A DNA stretch of 64,000 bases from JAAZNF01 sp964561025. Lineage in GTDB: Bacteria; Myxococcota; B64-G9. This document shows positions 17,517-25,001 of the stretch, in pieces. Every line of letters starts with the position of its first letter. Position 1 is the stretch's first letter. A program made the position numbers and the translations under genes. Under the pieces are notes generated by a model, which saw only the letters and a program-made list of their open reading frames with translations, ran no database searches and had not been told where the DNA came from. The DNA lies in the NCBI GenBank assembly GCA_964561025.1, contig CAZLNM010000005.1, forward strand, positions 1 through 64,000, in the 5' to 3' direction.

Positions 17517-19087
17517 GTGGAGAACCTCACCATGAGCCGCAGCCGCAGCAGTTGGGCTGGCCGGGCGCGCAGCGCGAGCGCGGGGTTGTCGAGGCCCGAA
17601 AGCGGCACGAGCAGCGCGTGCTCGAGCATGAGCGAAAACCCGTCGGGGTTGATCCAGGCCAGGGTGGGGTCGATCTCCACGCCCAGCGGCCGCGCCCCGC
17701 CGGGAGTGGAGGTCGCCTCCAGGGCCGAGGAGAACACCGCGGCCACGCCCAACGACAGCTCGGAGCGCGAAAGGCGCAGCATGGTCCAGCGCAGGTGGGG
17801 CCGCAGGTACCAGGCGTCGGTGACCGCGCCCACGATCTCGGCGAACAGGATGCGGTCGATGCGGTAGTCGGGGTGGAAGCGGAAGTTGTCCACCCTGTTG
17901 TCGCGCGGGGGATTCGCCTGGGCCCCGTCCAGATCGCCCGCTTGCGGCGCGCGCGCGCCGGCTACCGGGAAGGCGCCGAAGCCGGGGGCGCTGTCGCCCG
18001 AGGCCACCCCGGCGTCGAGTCCGAGGAAAAAGCGGCCCCGCACGGCCTCGAAGTCGCTCTCGAGCACCGCGCCGAACTGGCGCGCCTCGATGGCGTCGTG
18101 GAGCAGCGCGCCGGGGAGCACCGAGGCCTGTTCGATGCGGCCGAGGAGCAGCGCCCCCTCGGCCTCCAGCCGCAGGCGAGGGAGCTGGAGGCGCAGCCAG
18201 GCGTCCAGGGCCAGGGCCGAGAAATTGCGCCGCATCACCGCTTCCGAGGTGATCTCCACCGGCCGGGCCACATCCAGGTATCCCGCCGGCACGTCGTTTT
18301 TCTGGAAGCGGTAGGAGGCGTAGGCGCCGTACTCGAGGGTGGTCTTGCCCGCGCGCAGGCGCCGGCGGCGGCTCGCGTCGCTCATGATGTTCAGCACCGC
18401 GAAGGTCACGGTGCGCAGGTCGTCGCTGGGGTCGAGATCGATGGAGGTGTTGGGGGCGCGCCGGGCGGTGCTGGGCCCGATGGCGGAGAAGTCGTAGGCC
18501 AGCGCGAACAGATGCCCCAGGGTAGGTAGCACGAAGGCCACCCGGTCGGCGGCGTCCCCGCTGTTGCAGTCTGCGCAGTCGCCGCCGTTGGCGAGCATGC
18601 CCAGCCCCCAGGTGGCGCCCATCCTTCCCGCGGCCAGCACGCCGAAGGGCAGCAGGACCTCGGCGTAGGCGCGCTTGAGGCGCAGGGCGCTGCCGGGCGG
18701 GCGCTGCGAGGTGGTCAGCGTGGGCGCCGCGTCGGGGGTGCTCCCCAGCACCAGGTTGTCCAGCACGTCCAGCCGGGTGCGCAGGGCCATGGCCGCCCGC
18801 GGCATCAGCAGCGAGACGTCGGTGCGCAGGCGCAGGTCGGCCTGGGTGAGCGTCTGCCCGGTGGGGTCGGCCAGCGGCACCGGAAAGAGCACCTCGCCCG
18901 AGGGCGTGGGCCCCCGGTCGAGATCGAGGTTGTAGAAGAGTTCGCCGCGCAGGCGCAGGTCGCCGTCGAGCTTGATGGTGGTGGCGGAGGCCGCCTCGAT
19001 GTCCTGGCCCAGATCGGAAAAGCCGGTGCCACGCGCGACGGGCGCGGCCAGCAGCGCGCCGAGCAAGACGAAGGCGGCGCGCATCAT
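17513..19087 (-). CDS. TIGR04551 family outer-membrane protein
   Basis: A 524-residue exported protein. The N-terminal signal (MMRAAFVLLGALLAAPVARG) leads straight into GFSDLGQDI. The following blocks match the TIGR04551 family of Myxococcota: LRLRGELFYNLDLDRG, GEVLFPVPLADP, ADLRLRTDVSLL, RLDVLDNLVLGS, LKRAYAEVL, GRMGATWGLGMLANGGDCADCNSGDAADR. Alternating polar/hydrophobic segments with aromatic girdles suggest a large beta-barrel, ending in RLMVRFST (a near-aromatic C-terminus). The family has no assigned function. Start ATG 19087 overlaps the hydrolase stop by 4 bases, and its own stop overlaps lipoprotein B. Confidence 0.85.
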   Translation of the reverse strand: MMRAAFVLLGALLAAPVARGTGFSDLGQDIEAASATTIKLDGDLRLRGELFYNLDLDRGPTPSGEVLFPVPLADPTGQTLTQADLRLRTDVSLLMPRAAMALRTRLDVLDNLVLGSTPDAAPTLTTSQRPPGSALRLKRAYAEVLLPFGVLAAGRMGATWGLGMLANGGDCADCNSGDAADRVAFVLPTLGHLFALAYDFSAIGPSTARRAPNTSIDLDPSDDLRTVTFAVLNIMSDASRRRRLRAGKTTLEYGAYASYRFQKNDVPAGYLDVARPVEITSEAVMRRNFSALALDAWLRLQLPRLRLEAEGALLLGRIEQASVLPGALLHDAIEARQFGAVLESDFEAVRGRFFLGLDAGVASGDSAPGFGAFPVAGARAPQAGDLDGAQANPPRDNRVDNFRFHPDYRIDRILFAEIVGAVTDAWYLRPHLRWTMLRLSRSELSLGVAAVFSSALEATSTPGGARPLGVEIDPTLAWINPDGFSLMLEHALLVPLSGLDNPALALRARPAQLLRLRLMVRFST

Positions 19088-19971
19088 GGCGTCCCCCCGA
19101 AGAAGCGGACCAGCTCGCGGTTGGAGGCCGCGGCCGCCTCGATCATGGGAAAGTGCCCGGCGCGCGGATAGACCACCAGGCGCGCGTCGGGCAGGATCTG
19201 CTGCAGCCGCTCGCCCACCGAGACCGGCGACACCGCGTCCTCGCGGCCCCACAAGAGCAGCACCGGCTGGCGCACCTCGGGGTAGCGGCCTTCGAGTTCC
19301 TCGAAGCGCTGCCCGCGCACCGCTTGCAGCGCCGCCGCCCGTGTCCCCGGCCGGGAGAGCGCCCGCTCCACCTCCTCGACCAGCGACTCGGGCACCGCCT
19401 CGGGATCGAAGAAGGCGAGCTCGAGCTTCTCGCCCGGCCGCTCGTTGTAAAAAAGCGAAAACAGGATCTCGCCGACCCCCGGCGCGCGCGACCAGTGAAA
19501 GAAGGTGGGCAGCTGGTCGGAGAACACCCAGGCGTCGTACAGCGCCAGGCGGCGTACCCGTTGCGGCGCGGAAAGCGCAAGCGCCAGCGCCACCGAGCAG
19601 CCCCAGGAGTGGCCCGCCAGGTCGAACTCGCCCACCTCCAGCCGATCGAGGAGCGAGAGCACCAGCTTTGCCTGGGCCGCCGGGCTGTAGTCTCCCTCGG
19701 GGCGATCGCTCCAGCCGAAGCCCATGAGATCCAGGGCGATCACCCGGTGGTGGCGCTCGAGCTCGGGGATGACGCCGAGCCAGGTCTCCAGCGAGGAGGC
19801 GAAGCCGTGCAGCAGCACCACCGCCGGCCCCGTGCCTCGATCCAGGTAGCGCAGGCGCACGCCGTTCACCTCGGCGAACGTGGCGCCCGGCGGTTCGCCG
19901 GGCATGGGGCCGCGGTGGAAGGAGAGGCAGCCCGCAAGCAGCGGCAGCAGCAGCAGCAGGGCGCGCTTCAC
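19084..19971 (-). CDS. Alpha/beta-fold hydrolase lipoprotein
   Basis: A 295-residue hydrolase with a GTG start that overlaps the preceding stop (GTGA). The N-terminus VKRALLLLLPLLAGC is a lipoprotein signal. The fold shows the oxyanion motif LLHGFASS near residue 55, the nucleophile elbow GHSWGCS (Ser near 118), the acid in LLWGREDAVSP near 240 and the catalytic His in RAGHFPMIEA near 270, so the triad is complete. Substrates of such enzymes are esters or similar; the setting among PHA genes suggests hydroxyalkanoate esters or lipids, which is inference. It should act outside the cytoplasmic membrane. Confidence 0.88.
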   Translation of the reverse strand: MKRALLLLLPLLAGCLSFHRGPMPGEPPGATFAEVNGVRLRYLDRGTGPAVVLLHGFASSLETWLGVIPELERHHRVIALDLMGFGWSDRPEGDYSPAAQAKLVLSLLDRLEVGEFDLAGHSWGCSVALALALSAPQRVRRLALYDAWVFSDQLPTFFHWSRAPGVGEILFSLFYNERPGEKLELAFFDPEAVPESLVEEVERALSRPGTRAAALQAVRGQRFEELEGRYPEVRQPVLLLWGREDAVSPVSVGERLQQILPDARLVVYPRAGHFPMIEAAAASNRELVRFFGGTP

Positions 19972-21011
19972 GGAGACAGCCTCCGCACCTCGCTGGCCCG
20001 GGTGAACTCCACCTCGGTCTCGTAGTCCCGGGAGTGGATGGCCGCGATGGAGCCGAAGCACTCGGTGACGAAGACGAAGGAGCGGCTGGTGGTGACGACC
20101 GTCCCCACCGTGCGAGTGAGGTTCACCCGGATGCGCAGCACCGGGAAGGTGTCGTAAGGCGTGGCCAGCTCTCCGCGGGCGTCCACCTGGTTCTCGTACT
20201 TCTCGTAGTAGTAGCTGTAGACGCCGCTGGCCTGGCCGCTGATCACGGACTCGGAGGTCCAGGCCGCGCCGGTTCGCAGCGGAAAGGAGAGGACCCGGAT
20301 CGGCTCGGAGTACTTGAGCAGCGTGCGGGTGTAGTCGTCCTGCGGCGAGGCCACCCCGCGCAGCAGCAACGCGTCGTCGGTGGCCTCGAACACCCCGAGC
20401 AGGTTGGAGTCGTCGCGGAGCTGGGCCGCGTAGGTGGCGCCCGGAAACTCGGGGGCGAACCACAGGCCGGTGAGCGGGCGCAGCTCGACCAGCACCGAGT
20501 GGTCGCCGGAGAGCTGTGCGGTGAGATCCCAGAATCGCGTGTTGTCGGGGCGAGACTCGCCGGCGGTGTTCACCGGCACGTCAGCGGCGATGAGGAAGGT
20601 GGCGTGCATGCCGGCGCGGATGGGCACTTCCGAGCGCAGGATCTCGCCGTTGTGCTCCGGGGTGCAGGTGATCATGCCGTCGCCGCCGTCGCCCGCGTCC
20701 GGGCCGCCGTCGGTGCCATCGCCGGGCCCCGCGTCGGGGCCCCCGTCCGGCGTGCCGTCGGCCGCGTCATCGCCGCCGTCTGCGGCGTCCCCGTCTTGCG
20801 GGCCGGCGTCGCCGTCCGGCGGGGCCCCATCGGGCGGCGGCTGGCACTTGCCGTTCGAGAGGCACACCCCGGAGACGCAGTCGGCGCCGACCCGGCACTC
20901 GGGCGTAGAGCCCGCGCAGCCGAAAAAGACAGACAAGAGCCAGAGCAGGCCCGCCGCGGCCAGGGCCGACGCGGGCGCGGCGCCGAACGTCGCTTTTCGC
21001 TTCAAGCGCAT
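19968..21011 (-). CDS. Hypothetical lipoprotein A with Cys-rich head and Asp/Gly linker
   Basis: A 347-residue protein. Residues 1-31 form a signal with hydrophobic core and lipobox-like VFFGC. A short EGF-like cysteine cluster (ECRVGADCVSGVCLSNGKC) is followed by about 55 residues of Asp, Gly, Ala and Pro repeats that look like a flexible surface stalk. The C-terminal 220 residues are paralogous to lipoprotein B and are the last product-specific domain; they contain an FVTECFG block and end in FTRASEVRRLSP. Start ATG 21011 lies within the preceding gene, overlapping by 10 bases. Function unknown; surface exposure is likely. Confidence 0.82.
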   Translation of the reverse strand: MRLKRKATFGAAPASALAAAGLLWLLSVFFGCAGSTPECRVGADCVSGVCLSNGKCQPPPDGAPPDGDAGPQDGDAADGGDDAADGTPDGGPDAGPGDGTDGGPDAGDGGDGMITCTPEHNGEILRSEVPIRAGMHATFLIAADVPVNTAGESRPDNTRFWDLTAQLSGDHSVLVELRPLTGLWFAPEFPGATYAAQLRDDSNLLGVFEATDDALLLRGVASPQDDYTRTLLKYSEPIRVLSFPLRTGAAWTSESVISGQASGVYSYYYEKYENQVDARGELATPYDTFPVLRIRVNLTRTVGTVVTTSRSFVFVTECFGSIAAIHSRDYETEVEFTRASEVRRLSP

Positions 21012-22069
21012 GAGGTCTTCTCCTGGAGCCAGCGGAAGATGCGGGGCCAATGTTTCTCGATGGCCACACGCCCCATGAAGGTGCCCACGTGGCCGGCCGG
21101 AATCTCCTCTCGCAAGACGTGCCGCGAGCGCGCCGCGCGCTCCATGGCCCACACCTGCGGCGGCGGAGTGATGTGATCGCGGCTGCCGGCCACCAGCGCG
21201 AGCGGGCAGGCGACACGGGCCAGCTCCACCCGCCGGCCCAGGGCAAAGAAGCGCCCCTCGATCAGCCGGTTCTCCTTGAAGAGCTCCTGCACCACCCGCA
21301 GGTAGAGCCGCCCGGGGAGATCCTTGGGGGTGCGGTACCAGTCCTCCATCTCCAAGAAGCGCGCCATCCACTCCTGGTCGTCGAGGTGGTTGTACACGGC
21401 CAACGACTTGAGGGCGTAACGCTCCAGCGGCAGCAGGTTGTCGAACCCCAGCGAGATGAAGTCGCCGCGCATGACGCCGCCGCCGAGGGTCACCAGCGCC
21501 TGGTAGGCCGCCATCGGCATGACGGCGGAGACGGCGCGGATGAAGCCCAGCCCGGCGAAAAAGTCGATAGGCGCGGCCACCAGGGTGAGGCTGCGGCACA
21601 GCGCGGGCTCGAGCGCGCACAGCATGGCGGATTCCCAGCCGCCCTGGCACAGGCCGACCAGGTGGACCGGGCCGCCCAGCTCCTCGATGGCGCGCTGGAT
21701 CTCGAGCAAAGAATCGTCGATGTCGCGCCCGGCGGACTCCCGGGTGGCGCTCTTCCACTCCAACGCGGCAACGCGGCCGAAGCCGTTTTGCAATGCCGCG
21801 GCCACCAGGCTCTGGCCGGGGCCGAAGTCGGCGATGGCGCTGTGGTTGACCTCGGGCGGCACGATCAGCAAGGGCGTGCCCGCGTCCGCCGCGCTGGCCC
21901 GGCCGAAGTCGCGCAGGCGGCAGACCGCGTTCTCCGCGATCACCCGGTTGGCCGTGGTCCAGCGGGGCGCGGGCCGCTCGCGTAGCACGGTGGCGCCAAA
22001 GAAGCGCCGCTGGCGGTCCTGCCACTCGCGCACGGGGCGCAGCGCGAGGCGGGTCATTTCGGCGAGCAT
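21002..22069 (-). CDS. PHA synthase/DUF3141-like alpha/beta hydrolase with Cys nucleophile
   Basis: A 355-residue cytoplasmic protein. The start ATG 22069 has a perfect GGAGGAAACC spacer-SD arrangement and overlaps the upstream gene by 16 bases; the longer frame upstream is Pro/Ala shadow. The nucleophile motif is GLCQGGW (Cys near 143), as in polyhydroxyalkanoate synthases and DUF3141 proteins, with Asp in GSRDHITPP and His in PAGHVGTFMG completing a Cys-Asp-His triad. Length fits a class III PhaC subunit (about 355). It could polymerise, transfer or hydrolyse hydroxyacyl groups; a short partner (22054-22434) precedes it, as PhaE precedes PhaC in some class III systems. It differs clearly from the 554-residue synthase at 23317. 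Confidence 0.8.
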   Translation of the reverse strand: MLAEMTRLALRPVREWQDRQRRFFGATVLRERPAPRWTTANRVIAENAVCRLRDFGRASAADAGTPLLIVPPEVNHSAIADFGPGQSLVAAALQNGFGRVAALEWKSATRESAGRDIDDSLLEIQRAIEELGGPVHLVGLCQGGWESAMLCALEPALCRSLTLVAAPIDFFAGLGFIRAVSAVMPMAAYQALVTLGGGVMRGDFISLGFDNLLPLERYALKSLAVYNHLDDQEWMARFLEMEDWYRTPKDLPGRLYLRVVQELFKENRLIEGRFFALGRRVELARVACPLALVAGSRDHITPPPQVWAMERAARSRHVLREEIPAGHVGTFMGRVAIEKHWPRIFRWLQEKTSCA

Positions 22070-22434
22070 GGTTTCCTCCGGGGCCGGCGCCGGGGGGCGG
22101 GCGGGTGCCGCGGGGGGCTGCCGGGTTGCGACTGCGCAAGGCGCAGCAGCTCCTGCCCGAGCGCGTGCAGGCCCTGCTCCAGGCGGGTGGTGCGCTGCTC
22201 GATGAGCTCCAGGGCGCGCACCAGGCCGGCCAGCTCGTCCTGCGCGGGCGCTCGGGCCGCCGGGCCGTGCCGCTGCAGCCGCAGGGAGAGCTCGGTCAGG
22301 CGCGAGGCGTCGGAGAACCACGCCGCCAGGGTCTGCTCGATGAGCTGGCGCAGCGAGAGCAGCAGCGGATCGCCCAGGCGCAAGGCCGCGCCGCCGGCGA
22401 AGGCGTTTTCTTTTTGCGATTGCGAAGGCTTCAT
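22054..22434 (-). CDS. Phasin-like / PhaE-like small helical protein
   Basis: A 126-residue protein, first gene of the six-gene operon. It is predicted largely alpha-helical, with a heptad-like segment (about 60-100: LVRALELIEQRTTRLEQGLHALGQELL) and a Pro/Arg-rich basic tail. This fits phasins or the short PhaE-type partners of class III PHA synthases, but there is no diagnostic motif. The ATG lies about 10 bases after the -10 element (22444-22449) and has no visible Shine-Dalgarno sequence, so translation may be leaderless. It overlaps the next gene by 16 bases. Confidence 0.68.
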   Translation of the reverse strand: MKPSQSQKENAFAGGAALRLGDPLLLSLRQLIEQTLAAWFSDASRLTELSLRLQRHGPAARAPAQDELAGLVRALELIEQRTTRLEQGLHALGQELLRLAQSQPGSPPRHPPAPRRRPRRKPCSPK

Positions 22435-22443
22435 GGTACAGGA

Positions 22444-22472
22444 AGTGTAGTGGGCGCTCGCGCCCCTGTCAA
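22444..22472 (-). promoter_or_regulatory. Promoter of the six-gene PHA-linked operon
   Basis: On the minus strand TTGACA (22472-22467), a 17-base spacer, and TACACT (22449-22444). The candidate operator at 22481-22514 lies directly upstream of the -35 box. Confidence 0.6.
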
Positions 22473-22480
22473 GCGAAAAA

Positions 22481-22514
22481 TGTTGCTACGCACAATAAAT
22501 ATCGCAATGCAACA
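22481..22514. promoter_or_regulatory. Candidate PhaR operator between phaR and the PHA-linked operon
   Basis: TTGCTACGCACAATA (22483-22497) matches two other sites at 26552-26566 and 26683-26697 in its last eight bases, GCACAATA, and in the TGC-N3-GCA core. TGTTGC (22481-22486) and GCAACA (22509-22514) form the outer arms of an inverted repeat. Published PhaR sites are TGC-rich inverted repeats of the form CTGC-N3/4-GCAG, so PhaR is the likely ligand, by inference. Confidence 0.62.
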
Positions 22515-22528
22515 TAACGGAGGTTGAC

Positions 22529-23047
22529 ATGCTGGCCGGCGCGCCGCAGCCGATTCGCATTCGCAAGTACGGGAACCGCAGGTTGTACGACACCTCGCGC
22601 AGCCGCTACATCACCCTGGAGGAGCTGGCCGGCCTGGTGCGCGCCGGGAACTCGGTCCTGGTCCAGGACGCCAAGGACGGGCGGGACCTCACCCGGGCCG
22701 TGCTCACCCAGGCCATCCTGGAGGAGCAAGAGCGGCTCGAGCTGCTGCCCACCGAGCTCTTGGAGTCCATCATCCGGGTCCAGGGCACCTTCCAGCAGGC
22801 GCCCTTCTTCGAGTTGCTCAGGGCCGCGGCGCGGCAGTTCGGCGTGGCGGGGCGGGATCTCGCCGCCTGGTTCGCGCCGCCGGCCCCGGCGGAGGTCGCC
22901 TCGGCTCCGGCGGAGCCAGGGCCGAAACGAAAGCGCGGCCGGCGGCGACGGGCGCGCGCGGCGGCGGGCGATGGCGAGCCGCCATCCAGCGCGGGCGCGG
23001 ACGCCCAGGCGCGGCTGCGGGAACTCTTGCGGCGGCTCGGCGGGTAG
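22529..23047 (+). CDS. phaR: PHA accumulation regulator PhaR
   Basis: A 172-residue DNA-binding repressor that senses PHA granules and controls phasin and PHA genes. The N-terminal block IRKYGNRRLYDTSRSRYITLEELA (residues about 10-33) is the PhaR DNA-binding domain signature, followed by the PHB-accumulation regulatory segment with ILEEQERLELLP. The C-terminal 60 residues are rich in Ala, Pro and basic residues (KRKRGRRRRARAAAG), atypical for the family and possibly DNA- or granule-binding. Start ATG 22529 with GGAGG six bases upstream. It is divergent from the six-gene operon and convergent with phaC. Confidence 0.95.
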   Translation: MLAGAPQPIRIRKYGNRRLYDTSRSRYITLEELAGLVRAGNSVLVQDAKDGRDLTRAVLTQAILEEQERLELLPTELLESIIRVQGTFQQAPFFELLRAAARQFGVAGRDLAAWFAPPAPAEVASAPAEPGPKRKRGRRRRARAAAGDGEPPSSAGADAQARLRELLRRLGG

Positions 23048-23316
23048 TGTCGCTCGACCCCGGGAGTTCGTTCGGGTGAATCCCATCCATGGCCTGGCAG
23101 CAAAACCCGCACCGGCGACGCGCGAGAGGTCTTGCCTGACCGCCGCTGAATTCGCGCGGTCCAGGGCCTCCGGCCCTTGCGAGATCCCTGCCGCTCACCA
23201 TGGAAAGCTTCTGAGCTTGGGTTGAATCAACAGCTGACGCCTTCGCGCGTTGTCGGTCGCGTCGCTTTCGCTCGGCACGGGCTGCCAGAGAAGGCGAGGC
23301 GGTACGAATCGCGCGG

Positions 23317-24981
23317 CTAGGAGCGGTTTTGGCTCCGGGCCGGCTTTTTCCGGCGGCGGGGCGTAGCAGTGGCGCGCCGGGCCGGCGCGCGCCGGGGTCG
23401 GCGGGCCCGTTTGGCGGGGCGGGGCGGCGGCGCGTTCTCGAGGAGGAAGTCGCTCATCTGCTTCCAGAGGGTCCGGGCGCGGGGATCGATCATGATCCCC
23501 ACGTGGGCGCCCTCGATGAGGGTGGCGCGCCGATCACGGCTTTTCACCAGATCGTTGAGGACCATGGCGCTGTCGGGCGGCACGATCCAGTCGCGGCTGG
23601 CGGCCAGGGTGTAGACGGGGCAGGTGATGGCCGAGAGGGCGGCCCGCCGGCCGTGGATGAGAGTCTGGCCCTTGGCGAAACGCTCGTCTTGCAACACCTC
23701 GCGCACGAACGCACGGAACACCTCGGCGCTCACGTCCACGTTCTCGTTGGCCCAGCGATCCACCGGGTAGAAGAGATTCATCACCGCGTCGTTGCCGAGG
23801 TTCTCGAGGAACATCTTCCACTTCATCACCTCGTAGTACGGCTTGAGGGCGATGAAGGTGTAGCGGATGAGCTTGGCCGGCATCAGGCCGTAGCGGTCGA
23901 CAATGTCGTCCACCGGAAAGACCTGGGGGTCGGTCCACAGGGCCACCACCCCGCCGCGGGCGGCGGTGATGGGCGTGGTGAGGATGACCAGCCGCTCCAC
24001 ATCGCGGGGAAACAACGCCGCGTACAGCAGGGCGAAGTTGCCGCCGATGCAGTGCCCAAAGATGGGCACGCGCTTTGCGCCGGTCATGCGCCGCACCGCC
24101 TGCAGGCAGCCGCGCATGCCGGGATCGATGAGCGCGTCCAGGGTGCTGTCGCGGTCGAACGGCTCGGCCTTCCCCCACTCCATCAGGTACACGTCCAGCC
24201 CCTGCGAGAGCAGGTGCTCGATGAAGCTGTAGCCCGGCAAAAGATCCAGGATGGTGGAGCGGTTGATCACGGAGTAGCACAGCAGCACCGGCTTGCCCCC
24301 CGGCGGCCGCCCGTCGGGGTGGCGGTAGCGGAAGAGCTCGATGCGCCCCTCCTGGTGCACGCGCTCGCGCGGGGTCTGGCCCAGCGGCGTGCGCTCCGGG
24401 TCGGCGTAGTACTCCCAGCCGAACTTCGCCTTGACGCGCATGGCCTCCTGGAAGCGCTCCCAGACCTTCTTGGCCTTCTCGTCCGGGTCGCCGGTGAGCG
24501 TCCGGGTCCAGGCGTCGATCAGCTCGGCGGGGTTGATGCGGAAGGCGTCATCCTTGAGGCTCTGGAAGTCGGCGGCGATCTCCTGGACCATGCTCTCGAT
24601 CAGGCGGCCCAGGCGCGCCGGATCGGCCTGGGCGGCGCGGGTCAGGAGCTGGGCCGGCACATCGGACAGGCGACGCAGCTCCTCCTCCCAGCGGGCGCGG
24701 GCCAGGTGGCGCAGCGCCTCCATGCCGGCGCCGTCGATGTCGGCGGCGCGCTTTTGCGTCTGGGCCGAGAGGTCGGCCAGCACCTTCTGCTGCCATTCCA
24801 GCAGGTCGCGGCCAGCCTTGCCGAGCTGTTGCAGCAGCTCGGGCACCGCGCCGGGCTGGCGGGCGCGCTGGGAGAGCTCGTTCGCGGCGCGGCCGAGGGC
24901 GCTCAGCAGATCTTCCAGCGACTTGCCCGACTCCTGCCACAGGCGGGCGAACTTCTCGAATCCATCGGGGGGCGCGTCCAT
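23317..24981 (-). CDS. phaC: Polyhydroxyalkanoate synthase with long N-terminal region and basic tail
   Basis: A 554-residue enzyme polymerising hydroxyacyl-CoA into PHA. The C-terminal 350 residues match class III PhaC: VINRSTILDLLPGYSFIEHL, GLDVYLMEWG, and the nucleophile motif FGHCIGGN (Cys replaces Ser of lipases), with Asp in SRDWIVPP and His in GAHVGIMID. The N-terminal 190 residues are helical with coiled-coil character, perhaps standing in for a PhaE subunit, as no separate full-size phaE is adjacent. The last 40 residues are Arg/Lys/Ala/Pro-rich. Start ATG 24981 has GAGGTGAGAAC upstream; the upstream open frame is antisense shadow of the ligase. It is the second gene of an operon after the acyl-CoA ligase. 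Confidence 0.93.
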   Translation of the reverse strand: MDAPPDGFEKFARLWQESGKSLEDLLSALGRAANELSQRARQPGAVPELLQQLGKAGRDLLEWQQKVLADLSAQTQKRAADIDGAGMEALRHLARARWEEELRRLSDVPAQLLTRAAQADPARLGRLIESMVQEIAADFQSLKDDAFRINPAELIDAWTRTLTGDPDEKAKKVWERFQEAMRVKAKFGWEYYADPERTPLGQTPRERVHQEGRIELFRYRHPDGRPPGGKPVLLCYSVINRSTILDLLPGYSFIEHLLSQGLDVYLMEWGKAEPFDRDSTLDALIDPGMRGCLQAVRRMTGAKRVPIFGHCIGGNFALLYAALFPRDVERLVILTTPITAARGGVVALWTDPQVFPVDDIVDRYGLMPAKLIRYTFIALKPYYEVMKWKMFLENLGNDAVMNLFYPVDRWANENVDVSAEVFRAFVREVLQDERFAKGQTLIHGRRAALSAITCPVYTLAASRDWIVPPDSAMVLNDLVKSRDRRATLIEGAHVGIMIDPRARTLWKQMSDFLLENAPPPRPAKRARRPRRAPARRATATPRRRKKPARSQNRS

Positions 24982-25001
24982 GTTCTCACCTCGACGAATG
25001 C

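Noticed and set aside
22435..22528. Cyclic-dinucleotide riboswitch or other leader RNA
   Set aside because: I looked for GEMM-type sequence near the PHA and GGDEF genes and saw none; the motifs fit DNA operators.
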